Shown: one piece after another, positions 52,950 through 61,794 of the stretch | Layout: every line of letters begins with the position of its first letter | Position numbering within the stretch: position 1 is the stretch's first letter | Assembly: GCF_032393985.1 (NCBI RefSeq) | Contig: NZ_CP135918.1 | Location: forward strand, 6,449,724 to 6,513,723 | Length of the DNA: 64,000 bases | Source: Fischerella sp. JS2 | GTDB taxonomy: Bacteria; Cyanobacteriota; Cyanobacteriia; Cyanobacteriales; Nostocaceae | Direction of reading: 5' to 3' | The notes under the pieces: generated by a model | The model's database searches: none | Told to the model about the DNA's origin: nothing | Seen by the model: only the letters and a program-made list of their open reading frames with translations | Translations under genes and position numbers: made by a program

Positions 52950-53108
52950 ATACTGTGTGTGAAAAATAATATAGTTGTAAAGTTATCAAATTAATTTTTG
53001 ACGTATCTGTAAAATTAAAACTTCCCTCTTAAGATAGGATTTTGAGTAATGAATTAAAGATTAGAAGGGAAAGTCCAAGTTTTTAATTAGACCAAATACA
53101 ACCTAAAG

Positions 53109-53363
53109 TTACCCTACATCTTGATTAAGTAATTCAAATTCATTCCGGGGCAATGATACTATAATATGCTCTGAAGTACAATCTACTCGAATCAGCCAGC
53201 GTCCTGTTGGGCGACCATTTGCCAGTAATTCTTCACCACAAACTACTCCAATCTTTCCCGCTACATATGCTGGATGCATAACTAGGACTTTTTGTGTAAC
53301 CAATAGTTGTCGAGATTTTAGCATTACCTCAATTTCCATCCACGCTACGATACTCAAACTCAT
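53109..53363 (-). CDS. Small hypothetical protein
   Basis: An 84-residue frame. From about residue 14 it reads MLKSRQLLVTQKVLVMHPAYVAGKIGVV, then GEELLANGRPTGRWLIRV and EHIIVSLPRNEFELL, a beta-rich pattern with an SH3-like feel (VAGKIGVVCG as a strand-turn-strand). I do not recognise the family. Starts at residues 9 or 14 are possible; no ribosome binding site decides. Confidence 0.6.
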   Translation of the reverse strand: MSLSIVAWMEIEVMLKSRQLLVTQKVLVMHPAYVAGKIGVVCGEELLANGRPTGRWLIRVDCTSEHIIVSLPRNEFELLNQDVG

Positions 53364-53440
53364 GCATCTTGGTTATAAATTTTCTTAAAAATAGCTGCAA
53401 AGCTTCATTGTCTTAATTTTGATCTGAGTAAGCAAGTTTA

Positions 53441-53866
53441 TTATTGTAATTCTTTTTTTTCAGACAGACTAGCAACTACTTTTACTAATTTATCAGGATC
53501 AATAGGTTTGGTTAGATGCGTCTGAAAACCTGCATGGATTACGAGGATATCTTCATCATCTCTCAAGTAACCTGTTACAGCAATAGCTGGAATAAATCCA
53601 CCGAATTCTTGCTCACGGGAGCGAACTTTCTGTATTAATGAGCAACCATTTCCATCTGGTAAATTAATGCTGCTGATCAAGATACTTGGTTTCATATATT
53701 CGAGTGCTAAGAGTGCTTCACTTATTGCTGTTACTACTATTACGCCTGCTCCAGCGTCTTTCAGTACAAAAGCAAACAATTCTGCTGTATCAGGTTCATC
53801 CTCCACTAAAAGTATCTGTAAACCATTGAGTGTATTGAATTCATCTGATATCATTAATCTGTCCAA
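53441..53866 (-). CDS. Single-domain receiver without the phosphoacceptor Asp
   Basis: A 141-residue CheY-like protein. The acidic pocket is present (VEDEPD), as are the Thr in AVTGY and the Lys in LTKPID. The position that is Asp in relatives (usually SDIGMP) is Ser66 here (SSINLP), so aspartyl phosphorylation at the normal site is not possible. Such pseudo-receivers may bind partners constitutively. No kinase lies nearby. Confidence 0.85.
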   Translation of the reverse strand: MDRLMISDEFNTLNGLQILLVEDEPDTAELFAFVLKDAGAGVIVVTAISEALLALEYMKPSILISSINLPDGNGCSLIQKVRSREQEFGGFIPAIAVTGYLRDDEDILVIHAGFQTHLTKPIDPDKLVKVVASLSEKKELQ

Positions 53867-54376
53867 ATATTTATGATTTTAGTATTTATAAAATCTCGTT
53901 AACTAATTTGTTTTTTGATTTTTAAAGTCATAAAATTGCTTGTAATTAGTGCATAAATAGTCAATGTGCTATGTAAACTATGATTTTATATGAACTAGCT
54001 AAAATCAAAGATTATCGAAAAAAACAAAACTACGAATCTATCTATGTGATTAGTAGAAGAGTAAGTATTGTTAAATTATCCTGTAGCAGTAACTACAACA
54101 AATAAACTTGACTGAAATTAGCATGATTAGAAGCTCTCCTGATGCCCTCTAAAAAGCATTGAGCAAATATAATTTGTCATTAGAAAACTTAAGTTTATAT
54201 CAAGTCTAGCTAATCACTTACCATTAAAATCTCTGCCTTTACAGTTTGTCTGATCATCAGCGCGTTAGTCTTAATGATAAGTATTTATGTATGAATACAT
54301 AGAAAATTGAAATTACTAAACTTGGATAAAGTTAGTAAAATTGGTGTAACTAATATCGATTATCCAAAACAACGTT
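53867..54376. other. 510-bp A+T-rich spacer, nothing recognised
   Basis: No frame with a family resemblance. It includes a 26-base motif at 54195-54220 related to 36685-36710. It should contain the promoter of the receiver gene, and the 3' end of tmk lies at its right. Confidence 0.5.
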
Positions 54377-55009
54377 CTAAATCAATGTAAGTCTCTGAGT
54401 CAAAACGTCTTGAATTTGTTTTTGTACTATCTCTACGCTAGCACTAGCATCTATACGTACAATTCTGTTTGGTTCGGTTGTAGCTAATTCTGCATATCCT
54501 TGTTGGATGCGACGATGAAAGGCAATTGCTTCTTGTTCAATACGATCCAACGCTGTGGTTGTTCTACGTTTGCGGGTTAATCCGACCTCAACATCAAGAT
54601 CAAGCCATAGGGTAATATCACTTTCTAAGCCATCGGTGGCAATGCTGTTGAGCTTATAAATTAAACTCATATCTAAGCCGCGACCATAACCTTGATAAGC
54701 AATGGTGGAGTCAGTATAGCGATCGCATAATATAATTTTCCCGGCTGCAAGATTTGGTCTGAGTTCTTCTTCTACGTGTTGCGATCGGTCAGCAGCATAT
54801 AACAATAATTCTGTTCGATCAGCGATCAGCTGATCTGGTGACTTTTCCAGTAATAAGCGCCTCAGATGCAAGCCTAAAGAAGTTCCTCCTGGTTCACGAG
54901 TCACTGCGACAGAGATACTCAGACTTTGCAACCACTTACTACAAAGTTGTATCTGAGTTGTTTTACCGCAACCTTCTACCCCTTCAAATACGATCAATTT
55001 GCCATTCAT
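54377..55009 (-). CDS. tmk: Thymidylate kinase
   Basis: A 210-residue kinase converting dTMP to dTDP. P-loop FEGVEGCGKTTQ (about 8-19), the DR(Y/F) motif LCDRYTDSTIAYQGYGRGLD, the lid TRKRRT, and the TREPGGTSLG dTMP site are all seen. Full length. Confidence 0.96.
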   Translation of the reverse strand: MNGKLIVFEGVEGCGKTTQIQLCSKWLQSLSISVAVTREPGGTSLGLHLRRLLLEKSPDQLIADRTELLLYAADRSQHVEEELRPNLAAGKIILCDRYTDSTIAYQGYGRGLDMSLIYKLNSIATDGLESDITLWLDLDVEVGLTRKRRTTTALDRIEQEAIAFHRRIQQGYAELATTEPNRIVRIDASASVEIVQKQIQDVLTQRLTLI

Positions 55010-55611
55010 TTTGCTGAACCGATTTTTACCTACGTGCTTTATTAGGCTAGCAGGTATGTTGCCTATGTCCCTATTTATGATTACTATTCCTCTGCATCAA
55101 AATTAGGAAGAGGGATGGGTGGGTGGGGAGGTGGGGGGTGTAGTTCAGTTATCAGTTATCAACTTATATTAATCACTGTTCACTGTAGCCTGCGGCAAGC
55201 CGCTACGCGTCTACACTGATTTCTAACCACTAACTACTAACTATTACCTACTAACTCTTGACTATTGAACTTTTAGTTATGGAGGGTGGACAATGTCCAC
55301 CTCACTATCGAGACAAAATATTTTGTGTAGCAATAGATAATACCAATTTGAAAAAAATAATGAGATAGATAGACTGACAGAACTCTTATGCACAAGGAGT
55401 TTCCCAATCCGTCTTGAAAAGCTTTGAGGTTTCCTTTGGGACGCTGCTTTGTAGACGCCCGCTTTCTCGGCTTCAAGGTAGAGTACGCCCCAAGCCCTAG
55501 CACCCTACCCTACGGGAACGCCTTACGGCGTACGGGAAGCCAATTCGTGTCTACAAACTTTTCGCAAAATCTAAAATCCAAAATGGTATAACTTTGCTAA
55601 CTGTAGATTCC
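55010..55611. repeat. 602-bp repeat island between tmk and the nitroreductase
   Basis: No gene. In order: GGGTGGGTGGGGAGGTGGGG tract; TTATCAG cassette with the 28-bp element at 55186-55213 flanked by CACTG (55181-55185, 55214-55218); ACTAACTACTAACTATT repeats; and the composite element 55411-55584, which shares its ends and an identical 41-bp core (55501-55541) with 17396-17700. Confidence 0.85.
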
Positions 55612-56292
55612 CTAAACTTGGTAAGGATTGCCTACTCTATCTACAAAAATATTGTAAGAAAATGGCAAACGACCGGGATTTAGACGTGGTTCTGCTGCAT
55701 ATCCTACAGGTACTAAAACTGCGATCGCTAAATCTGGATCATCGGTAGCACCGATTACTGCTTTCACTTTATCCTCAATCCAACCATTCATAAAGCAGGT
55801 GGATAAACCTAAACTTTCTGCTGCTAATACCAGGTGAGTTGCAGCAATCATTGCATCTTTGATAGCATATTCTCGCCGCTTGTTTCCCAGACTAGTTTGA
55901 TGTTGGGGAATAGCTGTTTTGAAGTAGTTCACTACGTTTTCTGCCCAAGCACCGCTTTGTAACCCTTGTTCATAAATCGGTGTCAAGTCTTTCTCACCAC
56001 CCTTGGCATCAGCAGCAAATACAAAAGTTACAGGTGCTTCTAAAACTTGTTTTTGATTCCAAGCAGCTTCTGATAGAGCAGTTTTTTGCGCTTTATCTTG
56101 TACTAAGATAATCCGCCAGTCCTGAATATTGTAGCTACTGGGTGCTGCAACAGTTAACTCTACCAATTGTTTCAGTTGTTCTGGGGAGATGGGGTCTGGT
56201 TTAAAGGTTTTGATGGAACGACGCTGAAGAATAGCTGTTGGTACATCCAGAGGCTGAGTTTGTAAGTTCAATTCTTGAGTGATTGGATTCAT
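55612..56292 (-). CDS. Nitroreductase family protein
   Basis: A 226-residue FMN-dependent oxidoreductase: RRSIKTFKPDPI (FMN phosphate binding), AAPSSYNIQDWRIILV, and the C-terminal AVLVPVGYA. It would reduce nitro compounds, quinones or enones with NAD(P)H. GAGGGAAA precedes the ATG. It is the last of four minus-strand redox genes behind the ArsR-type operator at 58949-58971. Confidence 0.9.
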   Translation of the reverse strand: MNPITQELNLQTQPLDVPTAILQRRSIKTFKPDPISPEQLKQLVELTVAAPSSYNIQDWRIILVQDKAQKTALSEAAWNQKQVLEAPVTFVFAADAKGGEKDLTPIYEQGLQSGAWAENVVNYFKTAIPQHQTSLGNKRREYAIKDAMIAATHLVLAAESLGLSTCFMNGWIEDKVKAVIGATDDPDLAIAVLVPVGYAAEPRLNPGRLPFSYNIFVDRVGNPYQV

Positions 56293-56353
56293 GCAATTTC
56301 CCTCAAAATTTGACGAATACGTGATTTATTGACACCAATGTAGTCTATGGGGA

Positions 56354-57454
56354 TTAATGTACTTGTTGCATTTCTAGCGTTGGGTAATCAGTGTATCCCT
56401 GCTTTCCACCACCGTAAAATGTAGATGGGTTTGGTTGATTCAGTGGTGCATTCAATACAAAGCGTCGGGGTAAGTCAGGATTAGCTATAAACAATCTGCC
56501 AAAGGCTACTAAATCAGCTTCTCCTTTTGCCAAGACAGCATTACCTCTGTCTAAAGTGTAATCACCATTGACCATGAGTGTACCTTGGTACTTTTGCCGG
56601 AGATGGCTAGTAGGTACTACTGTCGCTCCGTGTCTGATATCTGCTTCTGTCGCTTCATAGATATGCAAATATGCTAGATCAAATTGATTGAGTGCTTGGG
56701 CTGCATAACCAAAAGTTTCTAGAGGGTTAGAGTCATGCATATCATTAAATGTGCCACTAGGAGAAAGACGCACTCCTACCCGTTGGCTATCCCACACACT
56801 AGTTATTGCTTGTGTCACTTCTAGCAGCAGTCTGACACGATTCTCTGTAGAACCACCATACTTGTCCGTACGTTGATTAGTACCATCCCGGAGAAATTGG
56901 TCAATTAAATAACCATTAGCTGCGTGAATTTCTACGCCGTCAAACCCAGCAGCAAGAGCATTTGCTGCACCTTGGCGATACTGTTCTACAATCTCTGGAA
57001 TTTCCCAGGTTTCTAAAGCACGAGGTGTAACGAAGGGTTTCATCCCTTCATAGGTTGCTGCTTCTCCTTTTGGTGTGATCGCACAAGGCGCTACAGGTAA
57101 GGCTCCGTCTGGCAGCAAATCGGGGTGAGAAATGCGTCCGACATGCCACAGTTGCAAGAATATTCTGCCTCCCTGCTCATGTACTGCATTTGTAACCAAC
57201 TTCCAGCCTGCTACTTGTTCAGGCGAATGAATACCTGGTGTATGAGGATACCCTTGCCCTTGGGGTGAAATCTGAGTTGCTTCGGCAATAATTAGTCCTG
57301 CGGATGCCCGTTGAGCATAATACTCTGCATTGAGTTCATGGGGTACGTTCCCCTCACCTGCACGTTGCCGGGTTAGGGGAGCCATGATGATCCGGTTAGG
57401 CAGTTCTAAGTTGCCCATTTGGTATGGGGTGAATAAATTGATATCTGCGTTCAT
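56354..57454 (-). CDS. Alkene reductase (Old Yellow Enzyme family)
   Basis: A 366-residue FMN enzyme reducing activated C=C bonds. Seen: NRIIMAPLTRQRA, the substrate-binding His-x-x-Asn in EIHAANGYLIDQFL, TNQRTDKYGGS, and VNGDYTLD near FMN. GGAG is nine bases before the chosen ATG; the 23 extra upstream codons are not family-like. It lies between the nitroreductase and the glutathione transferase in the same direction, consistent with electrophile detoxification. Confidence 0.93.
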   Translation of the reverse strand: MNADINLFTPYQMGNLELPNRIIMAPLTRQRAGEGNVPHELNAEYYAQRASAGLIIAEATQISPQGQGYPHTPGIHSPEQVAGWKLVTNAVHEQGGRIFLQLWHVGRISHPDLLPDGALPVAPCAITPKGEAATYEGMKPFVTPRALETWEIPEIVEQYRQGAANALAAGFDGVEIHAANGYLIDQFLRDGTNQRTDKYGGSTENRVRLLLEVTQAITSVWDSQRVGVRLSPSGTFNDMHDSNPLETFGYAAQALNQFDLAYLHIYEATEADIRHGATVVPTSHLRQKYQGTLMVNGDYTLDRGNAVLAKGEADLVAFGRLFIANPDLPRRFVLNAPLNQPNPSTFYGGGKQGYTDYPTLEMQQVH

Positions 57455-57670
57455 GAAATTAGCTCCAAAATTTTTGGGCAAATGCAAATTAGCATTTATA
57501 AACCGCAGAGGCAAGAGAGACACAGAGATAGAAGAAGAGATTTACACACTAAATTAGTTCGGTTATTCTCAGGCGTAAATCTATGAAATATCTCTGTGTT
57601 TATCTATCTGTGTTTATCTGTGTGCATCGGTGGTCGATTTCTAGAAAATAATTTTCGCAACTTGCATTTC
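57455..57670. repeat. Spacer with CTGTGTTTATCTATCTGTGTTTATC repeats
   Basis: Repeat units run through about 57580-57625, overlapping no gene. Part of the dispersed ATCTGTG family also seen at 940-990 and 10930-10990. Confidence 0.55.
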
Positions 57671-58372
57671 TCAAGGTTGCACTGTCTGTGCTGATTGATT
57701 AAATAAGAATGACCGCGATTTTTCAACGTCAAGTGTCTGATTTTTAAATGCTTCTGCTTTTTCGTAGGCGCGGACTGTAGCTGGACGTGCTTGAATTGTT
57801 TCAAACCAGCGTTTGAGATGAGGAAAATCTTCTAATTTCTGCCCTTGACGTTCGTAGGGAACAATCCAGGGATAGGCGGCGATATCAGCAATTGAGTAGT
57901 TTTCACCAGCAACAAAACAGCGATCGCTCAGCCGTTTATTCAGCACAGCGTATAATCTTGCTGTCTCATTTACATAACGGTTGATAGCGTAGGGAATTTT
58001 TTCTGGTGCGTACTGGCTGAAGTGGTGATTTTGACCAGCCATTGGCCCTAATCCTCCCATCTGCCAGAATAACCATTGCAGGACTTCGACGCGATCGCGC
58101 ACATTATTTGGCATCAATTTCCCAGTTTTTTCGGCTAGATACAACAGAATTGCCCCAGACTCAAACACTGATATTGGCTCACCACCATCAACAGGTTCGC
58201 GGTCAATAATCGCAGGTATACGATTGTTGGGTGAAATCTTGAGAAATTCTGGTTTAAATTGCTCGCCTGCACCAATGTTTACAGGAATAATTGTGTAAGG
58301 AAGTTCGACTTCCTCCAAGAACATGGTAATTTTGTGACCATTGGGTGTTGTCCAATAGTAAAGCTCTATCAT
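57671..58372 (-). CDS. Glutathione S-transferase (Ure2/YghU-like)
   Basis: A 233-residue GST: N-terminal thioredoxin fold YYWTTPNGHKITMFLEEV with TPNG at the glutathione site, NRIPAIID and the SVFESGAILLYLAE Glu-Ser motif; the all-alpha C-terminal domain includes SIADIAAYPWIV. GGAGGAAA precedes the ATG. It should conjugate or reduce with glutathione. Confidence 0.93.
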   Translation of the reverse strand: MIELYYWTTPNGHKITMFLEEVELPYTIIPVNIGAGEQFKPEFLKISPNNRIPAIIDREPVDGGEPISVFESGAILLYLAEKTGKLMPNNVRDRVEVLQWLFWQMGGLGPMAGQNHHFSQYAPEKIPYAINRYVNETARLYAVLNKRLSDRCFVAGENYSIADIAAYPWIVPYERQGQKLEDFPHLKRWFETIQARPATVRAYEKAEAFKNQTLDVEKSRSFLFNQSAQTVQP

Positions 58373-58602
58373 AAATTTTCCTCCGATTCGGTTGTGCTTT
58401 CGCTGCTAAATAATTGACCGAAGAAAGGCAGCTATGATGAGGGCAGAAGCTAGAAGTTTAAGAAATATTTTTACTAAGTATTTTAGTCCTATGCATTCTG
58501 CCCGGATGGTTTCAAGAAAAGATTTTCCCTGTAGTTGCCTCTATTTTTTAAGATTAGCTAAGGTGAGGTGGGCAAATAGCCCACCCTACTATCAACCCAA
58601 GA

Positions 58603-58926
58603 TTACAGATACTGTGCTAAAGTTTTAGCTAGGGTTGTTTTTGGCACGGCGCCCACTACCGTATCGACTTGGCGACCGCCTTTAAACACCATGAGCGTAG
58701 GAATGCTACGAATCCCATAATGGCTGGCAACGGTGGGATTCTGATCTGTATTCAGTTTCACCACTTTCACCTGCCCCGCGTACTCAGCAGCCACTTCATC
58801 TACCACGGGAGCCACCATGCGACAAGGACCACACCAAGGTGCCCAAAAGTCCACTAATACGGGCATCTCGCTTTCTAGGACTTCTTGTTTGAATGTGGCT
58901 TCTGTCACATTAGTAATGGATGACAT
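58603..58926 (-). CDS. trxA: Thioredoxin
   Basis: A 107-residue thioredoxin with the active site WCGPC (31-35), the buried Asp in VDFWAP, and cis-Pro in [14 protein letters not shown] lies in front of the ATG. As the gene nearest to the inverted repeat 58949-58971 it is probably controlled by the divergent ArsR protein. Cyanobacteria have several thioredoxins; which type this is cannot be decided. Confidence 0.95.
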   Translation of the reverse strand: MSSITNVTEATFKQEVLESEMPVLVDFWAPWCGPCRMVAPVVDEVAAEYAGQVKVVKLNTDQNPTVASHYGIRSIPTLMVFKGGRQVDTVVGAVPKTTLAKTLAQYL

Positions 58927-58948
58927 TCTTGCCCTCCTATTTAATTCG

Positions 58949-58971
58949 TTTATTCGATAAAATCGAATAAA
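58949..58971. promoter_or_regulatory. Perfect 10-bp inverted repeat, probable ArsR operator
   Basis: TTTATTCGAT (58949-58958) and ATCGAATAAA (58962-58971) are perfect inverse copies with a three-base AAA spacer. It lies between the divergent trxA and arsR-family start codons, 22 bases from trxA and 34 bases from the regulator. Such short-spacer A+T-rich dyads are typical operators of ArsR-type repressors. Confidence 0.75.
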
Positions 58972-59005
58972 TAAAATATAATCTAATTTAAGCGATTGTG
59001 CAAGT

Positions 59006-59344
59006 ATGAGATTTCTGTTTCACCCAGAACAAAAAAATATATCATTGGCAGGAGTATTGTATGCTTTAGGCGATCCTGTGCGGTTAGAGATTGTGCGGCA
59101 ATTAGCGACCAAAGGAGAGCAATGTTGTGCTGACTTTGATTTTGCGATCGCAAAGTCTACGATGTCCAATCATTTTAAAATTTTAAGAGAGTCTGGCGTA
59201 GTCTGGACTCGCAAAGAGGGAACACAACACATAAATTCACTCAGGCGCGAAGATTTAGAACAATTGTTTCCAGGATTGCTGGATGTAATACTGCGCTCAG
59301 CACAACCATTGATGAGTCAAGAGTCGATTTTGAAAAGTCGCTAG
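59006..59344 (+). CDS. ArsR-family transcription regulator
   Basis: A 112-residue winged-helix protein: [13 protein letters not shown], then [17 protein letters not shown] as recognition helix, and [11 protein letters not shown] as wing. A Cys-Cys pair (EQCCADFDF) in the loop before the recognition helix is a possible redox or electrophile sensor; the classical metal-binding ELCVCDL motif is absent. It is divergent from trxA across the 10-bp inverted repeat and so probably represses itself and the redox genes. Confidence 0.9.
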   Translation: MRFLFHPEQKNISLAGVLYALGDPVRLEIVRQLATKGEQCCADFDFAIAKSTMSNHFKILRESGVVWTRKEGTQHINSLRREDLEQLFPGLLDVILRSAQPLMSQESILKSR

Positions 59345-59402
59345 GAGATGGGGAGATGGGGAGATGGGGAGACAAACTAATGACTAATGACAATTGACTA
59401 AA

Positions 59403-59876
59403 TTAAATATCTAACCGCATTTCATTGCTGGGTACAAAACCAAGACGATCGTAAACTGGTTTACCGGAGGGTGAGGCGTGGAGAATGACTCGCGTACAAG
59501 CGATCGCCTTAAGATAGTCAATAGCCATATTCGTGAGTTGCTTGGCAATACCTTGATTCCGGTAAGGTGAGTCAACATAAACACCCCAAATGTAGCCAAA
59601 TTTGCGGTAATCCTCTGTAAAGAAAACCGGATAAAGACCAGCAAAAAGCTGACAACTGGCAGAACCAACTACCTTGCCATCAATCTCTGCTACAAATGCC
59701 TTGTAGTGTAATTCTTGACGCGCACGCTTAATAAATTCCAGAGTGTTCTCCAGCCAATTAGAATGAATCGACTCAGGCACAACGTTATTATCTAGCCACA
59801 TCTGATAAAAGTGCTGAGCAATCAGAGAATCCTCTTGGGGAATAGCCTCCCGAAAATGAACAGTTGGTGCAGGCAT
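59403..59876 (-). CDS. GNAT-family acetyltransferase
   Basis: A 157-residue GCN5-type acetyltransferase: FREAIPQED, FVAEIDGKVVGSASC, the acetyl-CoA loop VDSPYRNQGIAKQL and a YDRLGF(V)PSNEMRLDI ending. The frame can be extended to 59945, but those 23 codons come from a palindromic dispersed repeat (59902-59937), so the internal ATG is used. The acceptor is unknown. Confidence 0.88.
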   Translation of the reverse strand: MPAPTVHFREAIPQEDSLIAQHFYQMWLDNNVVPESIHSNWLENTLEFIKRARQELHYKAFVAEIDGKVVGSASCQLFAGLYPVFFTEDYRKFGYIWGVYVDSPYRNQGIAKQLTNMAIDYLKAIACTRVILHASPSGKPVYDRLGFVPSNEMRLDI

Positions 59877-59879
59877 ACT

Positions 59880-60060
59880 TAAATCAGGGAACAGTGAACA
59901 GTGTAGACGCGCCTTCTTCGGCTTCCCATAGGGTACAGTTAACAATCGAATTTGATAACTGATAACTGATAACTGTTAAAAAGTTGCTTTCCGTCTTATT
60001 ATTTCTTATTATCAACAAAAGCATCAATATTTCTCCCCATCACCCCATTCCCCCATCACC
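59880..60060. repeat. Dispersed palindrome and TTATCAG/ACTGATAACTG heptamers
   Basis: A palindromic repeat (about 59902-59937) is followed by TAACTGATAACTGATAACTG tandem units (59954-59977) and CATCACCCCATTCCCCC units (60037-60063). A spurious frame through the latter would lengthen the MFS protein. Confidence 0.8.
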
Positions 60061-60073
60061 CCATCTCAATATT

Positions 60074-61696
60074 ATGACCGCACCAGCAGCACCTGCATCC
60101 ATGTGGAGTCCCCTGCGACAACCTGTGTTTCGTGCTTTGTGGATCGCATCAGCAGTATCAACTATTGGTACTTGGATGCATGATGTGGCGGCAGCCTGGT
60201 TAATGACGACTCTGGCTCCCAATTCACCGCTTTTAGTAGCGCTGATGCAAGCGGCAGCAAGTCTGCCCTTTTTTTTGCTGGCATTACCAGCCGGGGCGAT
60301 CGCCGATGTAGTAGACCGCCGGAAGCTGTTGTTATTGACACAGAGTGTCATGCTAGTGGTGGCGGTGCTATTGGGAGTATTGACTCTGGCACAAATCATT
60401 AGTCCTTGGATACTCTTAGGATTGACTTTTGCCTTGAGTGTCGGTAGTTCAATGAATATGCCTGTCTGGCAAGCAGTGACTCCGGAATTAGTAAGCAAAG
60501 AGGATTTACCGCAAGCTGTCACCCTCACAGGCATAATAGTTAATCTTTCCCGTTCCATTGGTCCAGCTTTGGCAGGGATAGTTATTGCTGCTGCGGGGAC
60601 AGGAGTCGTATTTTTGTTGAATGCTCTTTCGTTTGTAGGGGTAATATGGGTAATTTATAGCTGGCGACGTACACCACAAAATAGTGGCTTACCTGCGGAA
60701 CGATTTTGGGGAGCAATGCAAGCGGGGGTTCGTTATGTACGCTATGCCCCTCCCTTGCAAACAGTATTAATCCGCACAGCCGCGTATATATTTTTTGCCA
60801 GTGCCTTATTTGCTCTGTTGCCATTATTGGGAAGACAAGAATTAAAACTAGATGCATTCGGCTACGGGATTATACTTGGTTTTTGGGGTATTGGTGGCTT
60901 GGCGGGAGCTTTCATTTTACCTAAGTTGCGGCAGGGGTTTTCTATCGATCAGTTGGTGGCTGGTTCATCCTTGCTTATGGCAGTGATGATGGTAGCACTG
61001 GCATACCTCCGCAACGTGCCTTTAATTTGTGGGGTGATGATGCTGGTGGGAATTTCTTCTCTCAGCGTTATGGTGAGTTTGAATGTAGCGGCACAAACTG
61101 CTGTACCTACGTGGGTACGGGCACGCGCCCTAGCTGTACAATTGCTCGTATTTCAGGGATGTATGGCATTAGGTAGCTTGTTATGGGGTAGTGTTGCCCA
61201 ACGCACAAATATTTCAGTTGCCCTTGCTGGTGCTGCTATTGGATTAATTGTATTTGTGGTGGTGACTAGCCGCTATCGTCTGCGCTGTGCTGAAAAATTG
61301 GATTTGGCGTCATCACTACACTGGGAGCAACCTACCCGCGCCTTTGAACCCTGTCCCAACGACGGCCCGGTATTAATTACCCTAGAGTATCACATTGACC
61401 CAGCTAAGGCTGATGAATTCACCAAGGTCATGAAAATACTCAGAAATATTCGTCTGCGTGATGGTGCGATTCAATGGGGATTGTATCATGATTTATCCCA
61501 GCCTGGTAGGTTTGTTGAAACAGCAATCGTAGAATCTTGGGCTGAACATAAGCGGCAATTTGCACGAGTCACCAATGCAGACAAGGTAATAGAAGAACAG
61601 GCGCGGGCTTTTCATATCGGTGATCAACCGCCGAAGGTTTCCCAGATGATTTATGCCAATTACACAGATGGTAAGGGTTTCCAACAACCGTGCTGA
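60074..61696 (+). CDS. MFS transporter with C-terminal dimeric alpha-beta domain (MFS_3 type)
   Basis: A 540-residue major facilitator protein. About 12 membrane segments (SAVSTIGTWMHDVAAAWL onward; DVVDRRKLLLL is the loop 2-3 motif) occupy residues 15-410; a soluble C-terminal domain follows (about 425-525: VLITLEYHIDPAKADEFTKVM, IQWGLYHDLSQPGRFVETAIVESWAEH), resembling the ABM/dimeric alpha-beta barrel fold. This architecture is the EntS-like MFS_3 group; it may export a small molecule. Upstream codons from repeats were excluded. Confidence 0.88.
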   Translation: MTAPAAPASMWSPLRQPVFRALWIASAVSTIGTWMHDVAAAWLMTTLAPNSPLLVALMQAAASLPFFLLALPAGAIADVVDRRKLLLLTQSVMLVVAVLLGVLTLAQIISPWILLGLTFALSVGSSMNMPVWQAVTPELVSKEDLPQAVTLTGIIVNLSRSIGPALAGIVIAAAGTGVVFLLNALSFVGVIWVIYSWRRTPQNSGLPAERFWGAMQAGVRYVRYAPPLQTVLIRTAAYIFFASALFALLPLLGRQELKLDAFGYGIILGFWGIGGLAGAFILPKLRQGFSIDQLVAGSSLLMAVMMVALAYLRNVPLICGVMMLVGISSLSVMVSLNVAAQTAVPTWVRARALAVQLLVFQGCMALGSLLWGSVAQRTNISVALAGAAIGLIVFVVVTSRYRLRCAEKLDLASSLHWEQPTRAFEPCPNDGPVLITLEYHIDPAKADEFTKVMKILRNIRLRDGAIQWGLYHDLSQPGRFVETAIVESWAEHKRQFARVTNADKVIEEQARAFHIGDQPPKVSQMIYANYTDGKGFQQPC

Positions 61697-61794
61697 ACAA
61701 GTTATCAGCTATGAGTTATTAGTTATCAGTTATCAAATTCAATTGTTAACTGTTAACTGTTAACTGTTCCCTGTCCCCTGTTCCCTTTTACGAA
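61697..61794. repeat. GTTATCAG and TTAACTG tandem heptamers
   Basis: TTATCAGTTATCAAATT at about 61719-61740 and TTAACTG three times at about 61744-61766, then CCCTGTCCCCTGTTCCC. The same units as in the cassettes at 35040, 45139 and 55147. Confidence 0.8.

Noticed and set aside
59877-59945. N-terminal extension of the GNAT protein
   Set aside because: The codons are supplied by a palindromic dispersed repeat; the family start is the internal ATG at 59876.
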